Origin: Atrina japonica
Lineage: Eukaryota; Mollusca; Bivalvia; Pterioida; Pinnidae
Assembly (NCBI GenBank): GCA_030159075.1
Contig: BROG01000030.1
Span: 1,482,501-1,546,500, forward strand
Direction of reading: 5' to 3'
Length of the DNA stretch: 64,000 nucleotides
A program made the translations under genes and the position numbers. The notes under the pieces are model-generated. The model was not told where the DNA came from, searched no databases, and worked only from the letters and a program-made list of their open reading frames with translations. Of the stretch, positions 11,260 to 25,040 are shown in pieces. The stretch's first letter is position 1, and each line of letters begins with the position of its first letter.

Positions 11260-12660
11260 TGTGTTCGTAATCATTGATTAAGTATAGTTGTTGTCACATG
11301 ATGCGTCATAGTTCACTGTTGGTAAAGTTGTCGATAAAGCAGTTATTTCCTAGCTGTTGTATTATATAAACATTGATTCAGTTTAGTTATAAGTTGTCCA
11401 CAAATCAATCATTTCCTAGTTGTTGTATTATAAACATTAATTAAGTTTGGTTATAAGTTGTCCACAAAGCAATCATTTCCTAGTTGTTGTATTATAAACA
11501 TTAATTAAGTTTGGTTATAAGTTGTCCACAAAGCAATCATTTCCTAGCGGTTGTATTATAAACATTGATTAAGTTTGGTTATAAGTTGTCCACAAAGCAA
11601 TCATTTCCTAGCGGTTGTATTATAAACATTAATTAAGTTTGGTTATAAGTTGTCCACAAAGCAATCATTTCCTAGCAGTTGTATTATAAACATTAATTAA
11701 GTTTGGTTATAAGTTGTCCACAAAGCAATCATTTCCTAGCTGTTGTATTATAAACATTGATTAAGTTTGGTTATAAGTTGTCCACAAAGCAATCATTTCC
11801 TAGCGGTTGTATTATAAACATTAATTAAGTTTGGTTATAAGTTGTCCACAAAGCAATCATTTCCTAGCTGTTTTATTATAAACATTGATTAAGTTTGGTT
11901 ATAAGTTATCCACAAAGCAATCATTTCCTAACGGTTGTATTATAAACATTAATTAAGTTTGGTTATAAGTTGTCCACAAAGCAATCATTTCCTAGCAGTT
12001 GTATTATAAACATTAATTAAGTTTGGTTATAAGTTGTCCACAAAGCAATCATTTCCTAGCTGTTGTATTATAAACATTGATTAAGTTTGGTTATAAGTTG
12101 TCCACAAAGCAATCATTTCCTAGCGGTTGTATTATAAACATTAATTAAGTTTTGGTTATAAGTTGTCCACAAAGCAATCATTTCCTAGCTGTTTTATTAT
12201 AAACATTGATTAAGTTTGGTTATAAGTTATCCACAAAGCAATCATTTCCTAACGGTTGTATTATAAACATTAATTAAGTTTGGTTATAAGTTGTCCACAA
12301 AGCAATCATTTCCTAGCTGTTGTATTATAAACATTGATTAAGTTTGGTTATAAGTTGTCCACAAAGCAATCATTTCCTAGCGGTTGTATTATATAAACAT
12401 TGATTAAGTTTGGTTGTAAAGTTGTGTACAAAGCAATCATTTCCTAGCTGTTGTATTATAAACATTGATTAAGTTTGGTTGTAAAGTTGTGTAAAAAGCA
12501 ATCATTTCCGAGCTGTTGTATTATAAACATTGATTAAGTTTGGTTGTAAAGTTGTCTACAAAGCAATTATTCCCTAGCTGTTGTATTATAAACATTGATT
12601 AAGTTTGGTTGTAAAGTTGTCTACAAAGCAATTATTTCACTTCACAACTGTCGTGTTTCA
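11260..12660. repeat. Tandem array, period 64 bp, about 21 units with higher-order structure
   Basis: The segment atttcctag recurs at 11411, 11475, 11539 and so on at 64-base steps. Units share ggttataagttgtccac and attataaacatt. Variants (gcag, gctg, gcgg, gctgtttta, aacgg) appear in the same order in two consecutive five-unit blocks, 11667-11986 and 11987-12307. Units decay at both edges: 11180-11340 is intermediate with the 95-bp array, and 12660-12850 holds only traces. Confidence 0.95.
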
Positions 12661-12850
12661 AACGTTTTCATTAAGTTTGGTAGTTGTCATAGATAAGTAT
12701 TTGTGAAGCTATTAAGATAGCCACTTCTCAACATGTATTTCAAAAGCTTTGGTTTTCGTTCTTGTCATACAAGTATTGTTATTAACCATCAGTGGTTGTC
12801 ATGTAACATATTTTGTTGTAGTTCCTAAAGAACTAGGATGTTGTCACAAG

Positions 12851-14219
12851 AAAGAGCTGAAAATATAATTATGCTGAAAACATGATAGATATAATATGAT
12901 AAATTTAAGTCAGTTTCACACTCATTTTCAATATTTAGTAATTAATCGCTTTTATTTTTCACTTTCATATGCCATTCAAAGTCCTTTCTCTGCAATATAC
13001 TATACTTAAGTTTTATACATTTACATAAAGTCGGGCTAGTAGTATTTAAAAAAAGCCTTTATGATAGTCTAAGATGAACAAATCAGAAAGCGAGATTACA
13101 GGATAATCGATACATTTTTTTTAACGTATACTTTCTCTTATTCTCCATGGGATTTGATTGAGACCATGCAGATGAAAACCTATTATTATTATTGATGCAC
13201 ATAGATATCTTATCTCTGCTCCAGTGATTACTCGAACTACATGTAATAACAAAGTGCCATGAACGGCCATCAATCATTTTGTGTGTGTATATTTTGTGTC
13301 GATATCTGTTCCTCCAATCAGAAAGTTACCTGTTAGACATTATCTTTGAAGATAAGATAATTTGTCGGGATAAGATACTAGAAAATTTAGAGGAAGATAA
13401 TATCTTTATACAAGGTACACTGATTTTTTGTAAATAATTCACCACAGCTGATTTTTATAATATTGAAAAAGGATATAAGGAATGATCTACAATATACCTT
13501 TACGTGTCTTTCTGTTAATTAGCTTTCAGGTCTTGCGTGTTTTTTATCTTTAATGTACTAAAAAGTAATCCGTTGTCTCGTTCTAATACATTAAAAAGAC
13601 GTTCAATATCTAAATTGTATATTATTATTTGTAAGAAACGGCTATATAATCCAGTAACACACACTATCATCAGGTCTAACGACGAATTGTACTTATGTTT
13701 TATCTGTTTCTTAATTTGAAACAATCTTATTTTGTTAAATTTACCTCTAATTCACCACTCTGTGGCAAAAAATAAAACTTTGATGCGGTCTGTCCATTTC
13801 CAAACACGTCACTTTGTGACAGACGTGTTATAAATTATGTGTCTACCATATCATTTTATGACAAATCTGAAGCTCCACAATCACGAAACGCCATCTTGTG
13901 GTAATCTACAATACCCGACGCATGTGGCAATCATTGTTTGAAATGGTCACACGCCAGCAAAAGCCACACATCAATTAAGTAGTCAGTTCTTTAAACTGTG
14001 CGAAGCGGTTCGACCCATCCATGTGGTTCGACGTTAGTGCGTGGACCTACTAGATACAATATAGCTGCCGATTATAAGAAAGCAGACGTCCAAAAACACA
14101 TTTTAGCTTCATTGAACTGCGTCATCCATTTCAACAGAATTACCATTTTCCAGTACTTCAGCAAGTCAATTGTCGCAAAACTCCTGAAAGTAATAGTTAT
14201 GTTTGTTTATTTTGAACAG
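12851..14219. other. No gene recognised; short hairpin-forming pieces
   Basis: AT-rich. Around 13795-13830 lies cacgtcactttgtgac followed by acgtg, a small imperfect hairpin; similar tcactttgt pieces recur to about 14390. No domain is recognised in the short frames. Confidence 0.4.
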
Positions 14220-14354
14220 ACGACTTGCGGTTCAGGAAAATACCAGGAGCGTTCCATTAAATGTGTAGATTCGGACCGGTTCAAAGCGATTAATGGAATA
14301 CACCTAAGATGTCACTCTACATTTAACACGTCATATCGTGAAACCAGTGTGCTG
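14220..14354 (+). pseudogene. Possible thrombospondin type 1-like exon fragment
   Basis: An acceptor-like tract (gtttgtttattttgaacag) ends at 14219. The open frame that follows reads TTCGSGKYQERS, then IKCVD, then an Asn-Gly and a further Cys, stopping at 14354. The TCGxGxxxxR and later xCVD pattern fits the second part of an ADAMTS/papilin-type TSP1 module, whose first Trp and Cys would sit in an earlier exon. The last expected Cys pair is not in frame, and no good donor precedes the stop. It may therefore be a decayed exon or a chance match. No companion exon is recognised. Confidence 0.25.
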
Positions 14355-14359
14355 TGACA

Positions 14360-15867
<1,508 letters not shown>

Positions 15868-15954
<87 letters not shown>
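15868..15954. repeat. (TA)n microsatellite, about 87 bp
   Basis: Uninterrupted TA dinucleotides preceded by a short CA run. Confidence 0.98.
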
Positions 15955-15957
<3 letters not shown>

Positions 15958-16474
15958 GTAATGCTTAAAAATTGTTCTACCAAGTCAAGTTGTGGTGCAT
16001 ATATCTTTTATAAACTGCAAAGCATAACTATTGACGAACCATACCGACTGTTGTATGTATAGTATGACAAATAACTCATAATGGCAACTTGTTAAACAAT
16101 GTTTACCGAGCTTTTTAAGGTTTGTATCTTAAATACCGAACCATAACGACTGTGGTGATATAGTTAGTAACTACTGGACATCACTTACTGAGGTATACGA
16201 GTACACAAGCCATACGATCTTTCTTGTCAATCTCACATTAGCACTAGTATTGGATGCCATGATGATAACTTGTATATAATTTAGAAATCACGTATGACTT
16301 CAGGTATACATTTTGAGATACGTAAGATTTCAAATATTTCTACATTCTCATTATTACTTCTACAATTCGTGTAAATAAAGTATCTCTCATTATCTACACC
16401 TAACATATTTAGACTTCATGTTAAAACGCAAAAAACTATTTTCTTATTCTTAATAATGTAATACTTCGCACTGA

Positions 16475-16705
16475 TGGCACCATTTAAAATTCTTAATTTC
16501 TCTGAAGCTGAGATAGCCATCTTTTTATAGTGGTTACTCTTTGACGGAATTTGGCTATACGTTCAGATTTATTATTTGGCCTTGTGTAATACCACTTTCT
16601 CTTTAGAAAATTTGTTTAAAACTGGAGCTCAGCTGATGAAGTCTTATTGACAGAAACGGTCGTCTTGAGCATTATAACTTTGGTATTATGTTTATAATAT
16701 TTAGT
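16475..16705 (+). mobile_element. Hammerhead-bearing interspersed repeat, best copy
   Basis: A unit of about 230 bases starts near gcaccatttaaaattct and contains gatagccatcttttta, a 'ttgacgga..ttggctata' segment, 'ttatttggccttgt' and 'ataccactttctct'. It then carries a hammerhead ribozyme (16627-16670) and ends after ataactttggtatt. Related copies with the same order lie at 52684 and 62674, and a 5'-truncated one at 26300, all plus strand. This is a non-autonomous repeat with no protein; its mobilising machinery is unknown from here. Confidence 0.8.
16627..16670 (+). ncRNA. Type I hammerhead ribozyme
   Basis: All core elements are present in order. Stem I left strand GCTCAG lies at 16627-16632, and CTGATGA at 16633-16639. 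Stem II is GTC (16641-16643) with GAC (16649-16651), flanked by an A-A mismatch. GAAA lies at 16653-16656. Stem III is a minimal two base pairs (AC with GT) around a GGTC loop. The GTC cleavage triplet ends at 16664, and stem I right strand TTGAGC lies at 16665-16670. Stem I forms six pairs, including one G-U. Predicted self-cleavage is after 16664. Such minimal type I hammerheads are known from repeats of mussels and other animals. The A-A mismatch and weak stem III may lower activity. Confidence 0.75.
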
Positions 16706-16879
16706 CTTATTGTTAGTATATAGTGAAATTGTCTTCATTTATAACTTCATGTATATTTTCAATTGATTTCGCTGTGATGAGTTTTGGATTTCAAAAATGA
16801 TATACAAGACTGTTAGAAAGCAGTTAGTATCAATCTTCGCTCCTATACCTAATTGTCTTAAGGAGTTTCCAAGTTGACT

Positions 16880-17000
16880 TGAAGGAGGATAGTGGTGGTC
16901 TTTCCAAGTATACCCTGGGTTTACTCTCTAAATATTAACACCGTCCATCATCATATAAATCTAATTTTGAAAAAAAGTTGAGTTTGGCGAAAAAAATCTC
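16880..17000 (+). mobile_element. SINE 3' fragment
   Basis: Contains gtggtggtctttcc, a 'caccgtcc..catataa' segment and the tail aaaagttgagtttggcg, in the order of the 32971 family. The head is missing. Confidence 0.5.
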
Positions 17001-17114
17001 CACACAAACGTGTGTATTATGGAAACATTTTCGGTCGACTTAGATGTTTTCTTTTGACACAGATTTACTGATATAATCAAACAGACGTTGATGGTTATTG
17101 GCTGTGGGTGTATT

Positions 17115-17327
17115 TTCAGTTTTTGATTTTGAACAATTTTTCAGTTATATGGTGGTGACCAGGTTTTTATGGTGGAGGAGAAAACCCGGTTTCCCGGGAA
17201 GAGACCATCGGCCTTTCGCAAGTAAACTGGCAACTTTCATAGAAGAAATAATGTTCAGCGCTTATCAGCAGTGAGAGACCTCATAGTATAAAACGCGATG
17301 TCCTAACCACACGGCCATGGGGACCCT
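17115..17327 (-). mobile_element. SINE of the 'ggtggtct' family with tRNA-like head
   Basis: On the minus strand a head reading CCATGGCCGTGTGGTTAGGA (A-box-like) is followed by ttacttgcg, atggtctcttcccggg, cctccaccataaaaacc and a tail with 'aaaattgttca'. It abuts the 35-bp tandem array that begins at about 17330. Confidence 0.75.
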
Positions 17328-17329
17328 TA

Positions 17330-18595
17330 AGTAATGCTGTAAAACAGACAGTTATCAGTGACTTCATAACGCTGTAAAACAGACAGTTATCAGTGAAATC
17401 ATAATGCTGTAAAACAGACAGTTATCAGTGACCTCATAATGCTGTAAAACAGAGTTATCAGTGAAATCATAATGCTGTAAAACAGACAGTTATCAGTGAC
17501 TTCGTAATGCTGTAAAACAGAGTTATCAGTGAAATCATAATGCTGTAGAACAGACAGTTATCAGTGACTTCATAATGCTGTAAAACAGACAGTTATCAGT
17601 GACTTCATAATGCTGTAAAACAGAGTTATCAGTGACTTCATAATGCTGTAAAAGAGAGTTATCAGTGACTTCATAATGCTGTAAAAGAGACAGTTATCAG
17701 TGACTTCATAATGCTGTAAAACAGACAGTTATCAGTGACTTCATAATGCTGTAAAACAGAGTCATCAGTGACTTCATAATGCTGTAAAAGAGACAGTTAT
17801 CAGTGACTTCATAATGCTGTAAAACAGACAGTTATCAGTGACTTCATAATGCTGTAAAACAGACAGTTATCAGTGACCTCATAATGCTGTAAAACAGAGT
17901 TATCAGTGAAATCATAATGCTGTAAAACAGACAGTTATCAGTGACCTCATAATGCTGTAAAACAGACAGTTATCAGTGACTTCATAATGCTGTAAAACAG
18001 ACAGTTATCAGTGACTTCATAATGCTGTAAAACAGACAGTTATCAGTGACTTCATAATGCTGTAAAACAGATAGTTATCAGTGACTTCATAATGCTGTAA
18101 AACAGACAGTTATCAGTGACTTCATAATGCTGTAAAAGAGACAGTTATCAGAGACTTTATAATGCTGTAGATGTTTGTTTGCTTATTGTTGTTTAACGTC
18201 CCGCTCGAGAATATTTCACTCATATGGAGACGTCACCAAATGCCGGTGAAGGGCTTCAAAGTTTGGCCTATGCTCGGCACTTACGGCCATTGAGCAGTAG
18301 GGTTCTTTAACGTGCCAACACCTACTGTGACACGGGACCTCCAGCTTTTACTGTCTCATCCGAAAGACATGAAAAAACCTGTCGCCGGCGGCACTCGAAC
18401 TCACGACCTCACGATCCAGAGTCGAGCGCGCTACCGACTGAGCCAGGCCGGCTCTATAATGCTGTAGAACAGACAGTTATCAGTGACTTCATAATGCTGT
18501 AAAACAGAGTCATCAGTGACTTCATAATGCTGTAAAACAGACAGTTATCAGTGACTTCATAATGCTGTTAAACAGACAGTTTTCAGTGAGTTCAT
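17330..18595. repeat. Tandem array, period 35 bp (33-bp variants), split by a SINE
   Basis: The unit contains aatgctgtaaaacagacag then ttatcagtgacttcat. Some units lack two bases (cagagtt in place of cagacagtt), giving 33. Roughly 28 units lie before the SINE at 18172-18454 and three to four after it. Confidence 0.95.
18172..18454 (-). mobile_element. tRNA-derived SINE inserted in a satellite, with target-site duplication
   Basis: On the minus strand the tRNA-like head reads GGCTCAGTCGGTAGCGCG, with the B-box-like GAGTTCGAGTGCC. The body (gtgacacgggacct and ggagacgtcaccaa in plus-strand reading) is the same as in the 187-504 copy. The duplication tataatgctgtag lies at 158-170 and 455-467 of the 18000s. 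It carries 'gtag', unlike most units of the array ('gtaa'), so it is a true duplication rather than repeat phase. Confidence 0.88.
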
Positions 18596-20242
18596 TTGTC
18601 TTCATCTATACAAACTGTTCTTATTGATTTTCTATTTTTCGTGTTACGAGCGATTTACATCTTGGCAATGTTCAGGGCACGTGTTTATAAATTAGTTACT
18701 CAATATCCTATCTCACTGAATATCTTCAATACATACTGGTATTCTACTATAATGGTTTTGTAACATGATCTTATAGAAGATGTCATAATTGTCTTTCGGC
18801 AAATTCATATCAGATCATACTTAGATATATGAAGCTTTATATATTGTCGCAGTTCACGGACTAATTTCCCTTTGTTTATGTTATTCCTGACAGCAAACCA
18901 TTATGCTCTGACACTGTAAAGAAACTGAACAACAAGATATTGTGTAACGATAGAACGTGGTAATGGCGACAGTTAAATTGTCCGAAACCAAAGTAGAACA
19001 ATGAAGTCAGATGACGTATTGACAAATGAATTTAAATTGACAAATAGACTGCCCCGTACTAGAACAGTAAAGCAAGACCACTGATTGAAAAAACAAACAT
19101 ATTTGAACAGACCGTCCGGTAAAAGAGCAGTTCTATAGAATAAAATGATTTTAAACGGAAACAATAAATCGGCATTAACATAGGGGTAAAATAATATTCA
19201 TTACAATTAATGACAATTTGGGGTATGGATTGCTATTTTCTGCAAAGCTGCAGAGAAATTACCATGATTATTGATCGACAAAACACGGTAGATATGTCTA
19301 TATGCCAAAAAGGTTGTTTCTCCTGATCCAGAAACATCATATGAATAAATGAACAGGTCGTTAAAACAAGTTTTAATTTGAAATTATTTTTGTTAGATAC
19401 TTCAAGTAAATGGATACTAATAATGCGTCAAATAACAGGGAGTGTGTAAACCTACGTATTTGAACACAAAATAATATATAACTAATTAATTAGTAATTGA
19501 CATATTTCCAAAACACTGATGCAGTGAACCTTAGTAACCATGCGAACGGTAACAGAAATCATGCGACATGCTGAAATATTCATCGTTAGGTGATGTTAAT
19601 GACTTATCCAGGAAATCCCGATATTGATGCAGTAAAATGACGTCGTATAACGTATGGTAGCCAAAAAGTATCAATGATCCATGGTACCCTGAATTATTAG
19701 ATGGCAATAGTAATCATTACTAATATATTGCATTTCGTGGACGAATTTGATTTCGTTTCCTCAGAACTATAACATACTTATCAGCATTGTAATTGTGATC
19801 ACTTCTGTGTTAAATCGATTTCACGAAGGAGGGCGAGTGTTATGGGACTCGCTTTAATAGTATTTTACAAAGTCTGTCAGTTCCTATACCTCAAAGCTTA
19901 AAATTGACAGCTCTCAATATACATCGTTAAATCTACAGGGAGATAGTGCACATAGATAATATACTTTTTCAGCTACTCCACTATTAGCATTTATCAGAAG
20001 CGACATACCTCATAGTTCAGAAAACAAAATTAATCTACATTATGCATGAAGGATGTCTAACTTGTGTGGGAATTCGTAAGGGACGAAATGGTTTTATAAT
20101 TTCATAGAAATCTAATGTAATTTGTTCATTATGTGATAGGGCTAGACGCTGCATTGAATATTTCATAAACTCGTTTTTGTTCCTGTCTTTTTATGACTTT
20201 TTCAATGAAATTTGCTAACAAAATGACACACATATATATTAT
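18596..20242. other. No gene recognised
   Basis: AT-rich unique-looking sequence with short frames and no domain. Confidence 0.45.
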
Positions 20243-21466
20243 TAGCTCACCTCACGAAGTGAAAGGGAGCTTATGCTATACCATGGGCGTCGGCGTCCGC
20301 ACTGATTTATTTTTGTAACCAGAGATGCTAGAACGACAAAACTTGTCAGCATGATGCATCTAGTTATGAGCATCAGATTGCAGGTTGCTGATACTGCATA
20401 TGACCTATGACCAACATCTGAATGACAACATTGAAAAGTTTTATGGCTCAGTGATCATATTAAGAATATTTGATTTCAGCATTACCACGGGAAGTAGAAA
20501 GGCTAGACTTCCCAATCTTTCACTGATGATGCATCTGATGATGCACATTAGCTTGCAGCTTGAATATTTGGCATCTGACCTACATTTCACCGTTGAGTGA
20601 CTAAGTTAGGAAGATTTGATTTGGGTATTATCACAGAAATTAGAGAGGATAGACTTGCCAGTTTATACAGATAATGCGTCTTGTGATGCCCATTAGTTTG
20701 CTGTTCACAGATTTTGCATCTGACCTACATTTTACTGTTGAGTGACCACGTCAAGAAGATTTGATTTTGGCATTATCTGAAAAAGTAGTAGCAATAGACA
20801 GACCAAACTTGTATGGATGATGCGTATGATGATGGATATCAGCTTGGGCATCTGCCCTACATTTCACGGTTGAGTGACCGCATAAAGAAGATTTTATTTT
20901 AGCATTTAGCACAAGACGGGTCTGTTGATGTTGCATTTGACCTACATTTTACTTTTGAGTGACCCCGTTAAGAAGATTTGATTTTGTCAGTATTTTGGAA
21001 TTTATAGTCCTCATTTACAAGGAGAATTAAGAAGTGTTTTCTTGCATTTAAAGGTATATGTAGTTATTTATCTAGATTACGACCTCTTGAATACAAAGCC
21101 AGTTTGCCTGCATAAAGTGAGCTATGTAATCTGTGATGACTGGAAGTTACACTTCTGAAATCGTGATAAGTTATCATCATTTAATTAAAAGGAAGCTGAA
21201 TGTCCATGACTTCTTGGATAGAAAATAAGATGTGACACAGCTGTATTGTCTTTGGTCATGTGAGTGACTTGTAATTTTAGTGCACCACAGAAATACCATA
21301 GTTTCCATTATTTTATTTTTCACTGGTGAAAAATAACAATGAAAAATGAGAATAATAAACAATTCAGAAATCCTTATATTTCATTGCCAAAATGAAATGA
21401 AAATTGATTAAGAAAATCCGATTATCAGTATAGAGACAAAGTTGCCATGTGAGGTGAGCTTGGTAA
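20243..21466. mobile_element. Element with inverted ends and internal repeats
   Basis: The left end reads ttagctcacctcac and the right end gtgaggtgagctt, a 12-base inverted match (AGCTCACCTCAC). Inside, a segment containing 'gacctacat', 'gttgagtgac' and 'aagaagatttgatttt' recurs about four times at uneven spacing of 85-145 bases (near 20588, 20733, 20866, 20950). No transposase frame is seen. It looks like a non-autonomous DNA element; sequences beginning 'agctcacct' are frequent in mollusc genomes. Confidence 0.6.
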
Positions 21467-21746
21467 TCTTTGATTACTCTATCATCTTCTCTCGAATGAC
21501 TTCTAGATTCTCCGATAAAGCCATATCTGTTTGGCAGATTTGAATAATATCTACGTCAGTAAAGATTACAATAAAGATTTTCACAAGCTTGTAAGTTCTG
21601 GTTAGAAGGTCAACAAATCTAAGTCATCCCTACACACACAAAATGGAAAACAAAATAAAATATCAAAATTAAAATTGTCACTGAATCTTTTTCTTTTCTT
21701 CGGGATAATTATTTTGTGTAAAATCCTAGATTAATGGCGAACAGCC

Positions 21747-22509
<763 letters not shown>

Positions 22510-23790
22510 ATGTGTTTTGTATGGCCGTAGTTCTAATTCCCTTCTGTATAATTTTATGGTTGTAGTCCCAGTTCCCTTTATGTGTTTGTATAGTTGTAGT
22601 CCTCATACCCTTTATGTATTTGTGTGGTTGTAGTCCTCATACCCTTTATGTATTTGTATGGTTGTAGTCCCAGTTCCCTTTATGTATTTGTATAGTTGTA
22701 GTCCTCATACCTTTTATGTATTTGTATGGTTTTAGTCCCAGTTCCCCTTATGTATTTGTATGTTTGTAGTCCGAGTTCCCCTTATGTATTTGTATAGTTG
22801 TATTCCTCATATCCTTTATGTATTTGTGTGGTTGTAGTCCCAGTTCCCTTTATGTATTTGTATGGTTGTAGTCCTCATACCTTTTATGTATTTGTGAGGT
22901 TGTAGTCCCAGCTCAAATTATGTATTTGTATGTTTGTACTCTTCATACCCTTTATGTATTTATATAGTTGTAGTCCCGGTTCCCCTTATGTATTTATATA
23001 GTTGTAGTCCCGGTTCCCCTTATGTATTTGTGTGGTTGTAGTCCCAGTTCGCCTTATGTATTTGTGTGGTTGTAGTCCCAGTTCGCCTTATGTATTTGTG
23101 TGGTTTTAGTCCTTGTTCCCCTTATGTATTTGTATGGTTGTAGTCTAAGTTCCCCTTATGTATTTGTTTGTGTGTTTGTAGTCCAAGCTCCCTTTATGTA
23201 TTTGTATGGTTTTAGTCTCAGTTCCGCTTATATATTTATATGGTTGTATTCCCAGTTCCCCTTATGTATTTGTGTGGTTGTAGTCCCAGTTTCTTTTATG
23301 TATTTGTATGGTTGTAGTCCTCATACCCTTTATGTATTTGTGTGGTTGTATTCCTCATACCCTTTATGAATTCTTGTGGTCGTAGTCCTCATACCCTTTA
23401 TATATTTGTATGGGACTTTGGGTGTAGTCTCAGTTCCCCTTATGTATTTCTATGGTCGTAATACCAGTTCCCTTTTTGTATTTGTTTGGTTGTAGTCCTC
23501 ATGCCCTTGATATATTTGTATGTTTGTAGTCCTAATTTGTATGTTTGTAGTCCCAATCCCCTTTATTCATTTGTATGGTCGTAGTCCCACTTCTCTTTAT
23601 GTATATGTATGGTTGTAGTCCACATCGCCTTTATGAATCCTATACGGCCGTAGTCCCAATTATCTTTCTGTATTTTGTATTGTCATATTCCCGATTCCCT
23701 GAATACGGTCATAGTCCTAATTCCTATCTTTATAGTCTCCATTCCCTTTATGTTTTGTATAGTGGTTGTAGGCTTCAGTGCCTGTATCTT
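22510..23790. repeat. Tandem array, period 34 bp
   Basis: The unit contains ttatgtatttgtatggttg then tagtcc, with cagttcccc or ctcataccc variants between. The tgtagtcc string recurs at 22561 and 22595, and so on. About 37 units are present, becoming irregular after 23370. Cys/Val/Tyr-rich plus-strand frames across it are repeat-derived. Confidence 0.95.
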
Positions 23791-24849
23791 TAGTGAACAA
23801 GAATTTTTAGTTCAAAGATCCGTATCTTGTACGCATTCTATTGCTATCATTTTCACCTGTCTCACTTGTAGTTGTAGTTTAATGTATCCGTTGTGTAAAG
23901 AGATTGTGGTTTCCTAATTCAGTATCTTCTACATGATGAAGTTATTAAATCTATATTTCATCTCGTTTTGGTGTTGTTGTGGTACGATTTTGTACTATTT
24001 TGTACAATGACTGTGGTTTCAACTATCTTGATTTAACACTTATTTATCTACGTTCAGTATCTGTCATGTTTTGTTACTGAGGTTTCTTTTTTTACTTCTA
24101 CGGTATTATGATTATAGGCAAAAAGATCTGATATCTGCCATCTTGTTCCCTTTATTTGAAGTGTACGGAAGCTGTTGACTCCAATTCAGGTGCTCTTTTT
24201 ATATTGTAATTCTTCATAAAGTCCTGACATAAAGTGTATGGCGGACAGCACTAACTTTGATTCTTATTACTGATTTTAACATGGTAAAACGTCTTGTGAA
24301 TAAACTAAGTTTTGTCTTGTTTGTGGTACCTGATTGCACGTGTCGATGGTCTGGGGACGATGAATGCCATTTCAAATAGAATATTTGACAATTGTTTTTT
24401 ATATCACTTCGAGTGAGGCTACGCACTCGTGTTAAATATGTAATCTCCTTCCCTACTTGATGTAATAGACAAGTTATTCAAAACAATTGTCTTATTTCCA
24501 CTAAATATTCATGTATATTTTGTAATAATAAGGTCAGGTTCAGTGTGGTATTCATATACAAATAAGTAAGGTTGAGTTAATCAGTTGCAAGTGAAAAAGT
24601 GCCAAACCTGGCATTCTTAAGCAATGTTCACAAAATATGTAGGGATTTAAGTTTTTATGCTGTGTATCTCTCTCTTTTTTGTGTTATTGTATATCAGTCC
24701 AAGTAGTAAAAAAAAAATAATGATTTTGAAAAAAAAACAGCTAATGCCCCTTTAAGTTACAGAACTATTTATCGCATAAATGAAATGTTAGTGGTTGGTG
24801 GGGCAACTGTACCATTTGTGACGAGGATTTAATTCCTCATTTATTTCCT
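23791..24849. other. No gene recognised
   Basis: AT-rich with short A-runs near 24710-24740. Confidence 0.45.
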
Positions 24850-25040
24850 TTGAAACTGACTGGAGGAGCGATGGGTGTGACCAGTTAACAGGGAATGCTT
24901 TCTCCTCCATCGCACCTCTGATCCCACCTCTGGTTTTTCAGAGGTCCGTGTTTGTCCAATATTTTCCAGATTTGTATATTGTATCCTGGACATCCTGAAG
25001 ATTTACACTTTGTTATCTGTAACTTTATATAAACACATAT
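24850..25040 (-). mobile_element. Interspersed repeat, 'ggtgggatcaggtg' family
   Basis: On the minus strand it reads caggatacaatatacaa, tggacaaacacggacctctg, aggtgggatcag and then 'tgttaactggtcacaccc'. Copies on the plus strand lie at 41545 and 58852. Likely a SINE; the 58852 copy carries a tRNA-like stretch beside it. Confidence 0.7.

Noticed and set aside
17330..18595. CRISPR-like array
   Set aside because: The whole 35-base period is repeated with no unique spacers, and the context is animal. It is a minisatellite. The same applies to the arrays at 22510, 39570, 51555, 57865 and 59095.
23100..23793. Cys/Val/Tyr-rich frames resembling membrane proteins
   Set aside because: Derived from the 34-bp array; frames break wherever unit length varies.
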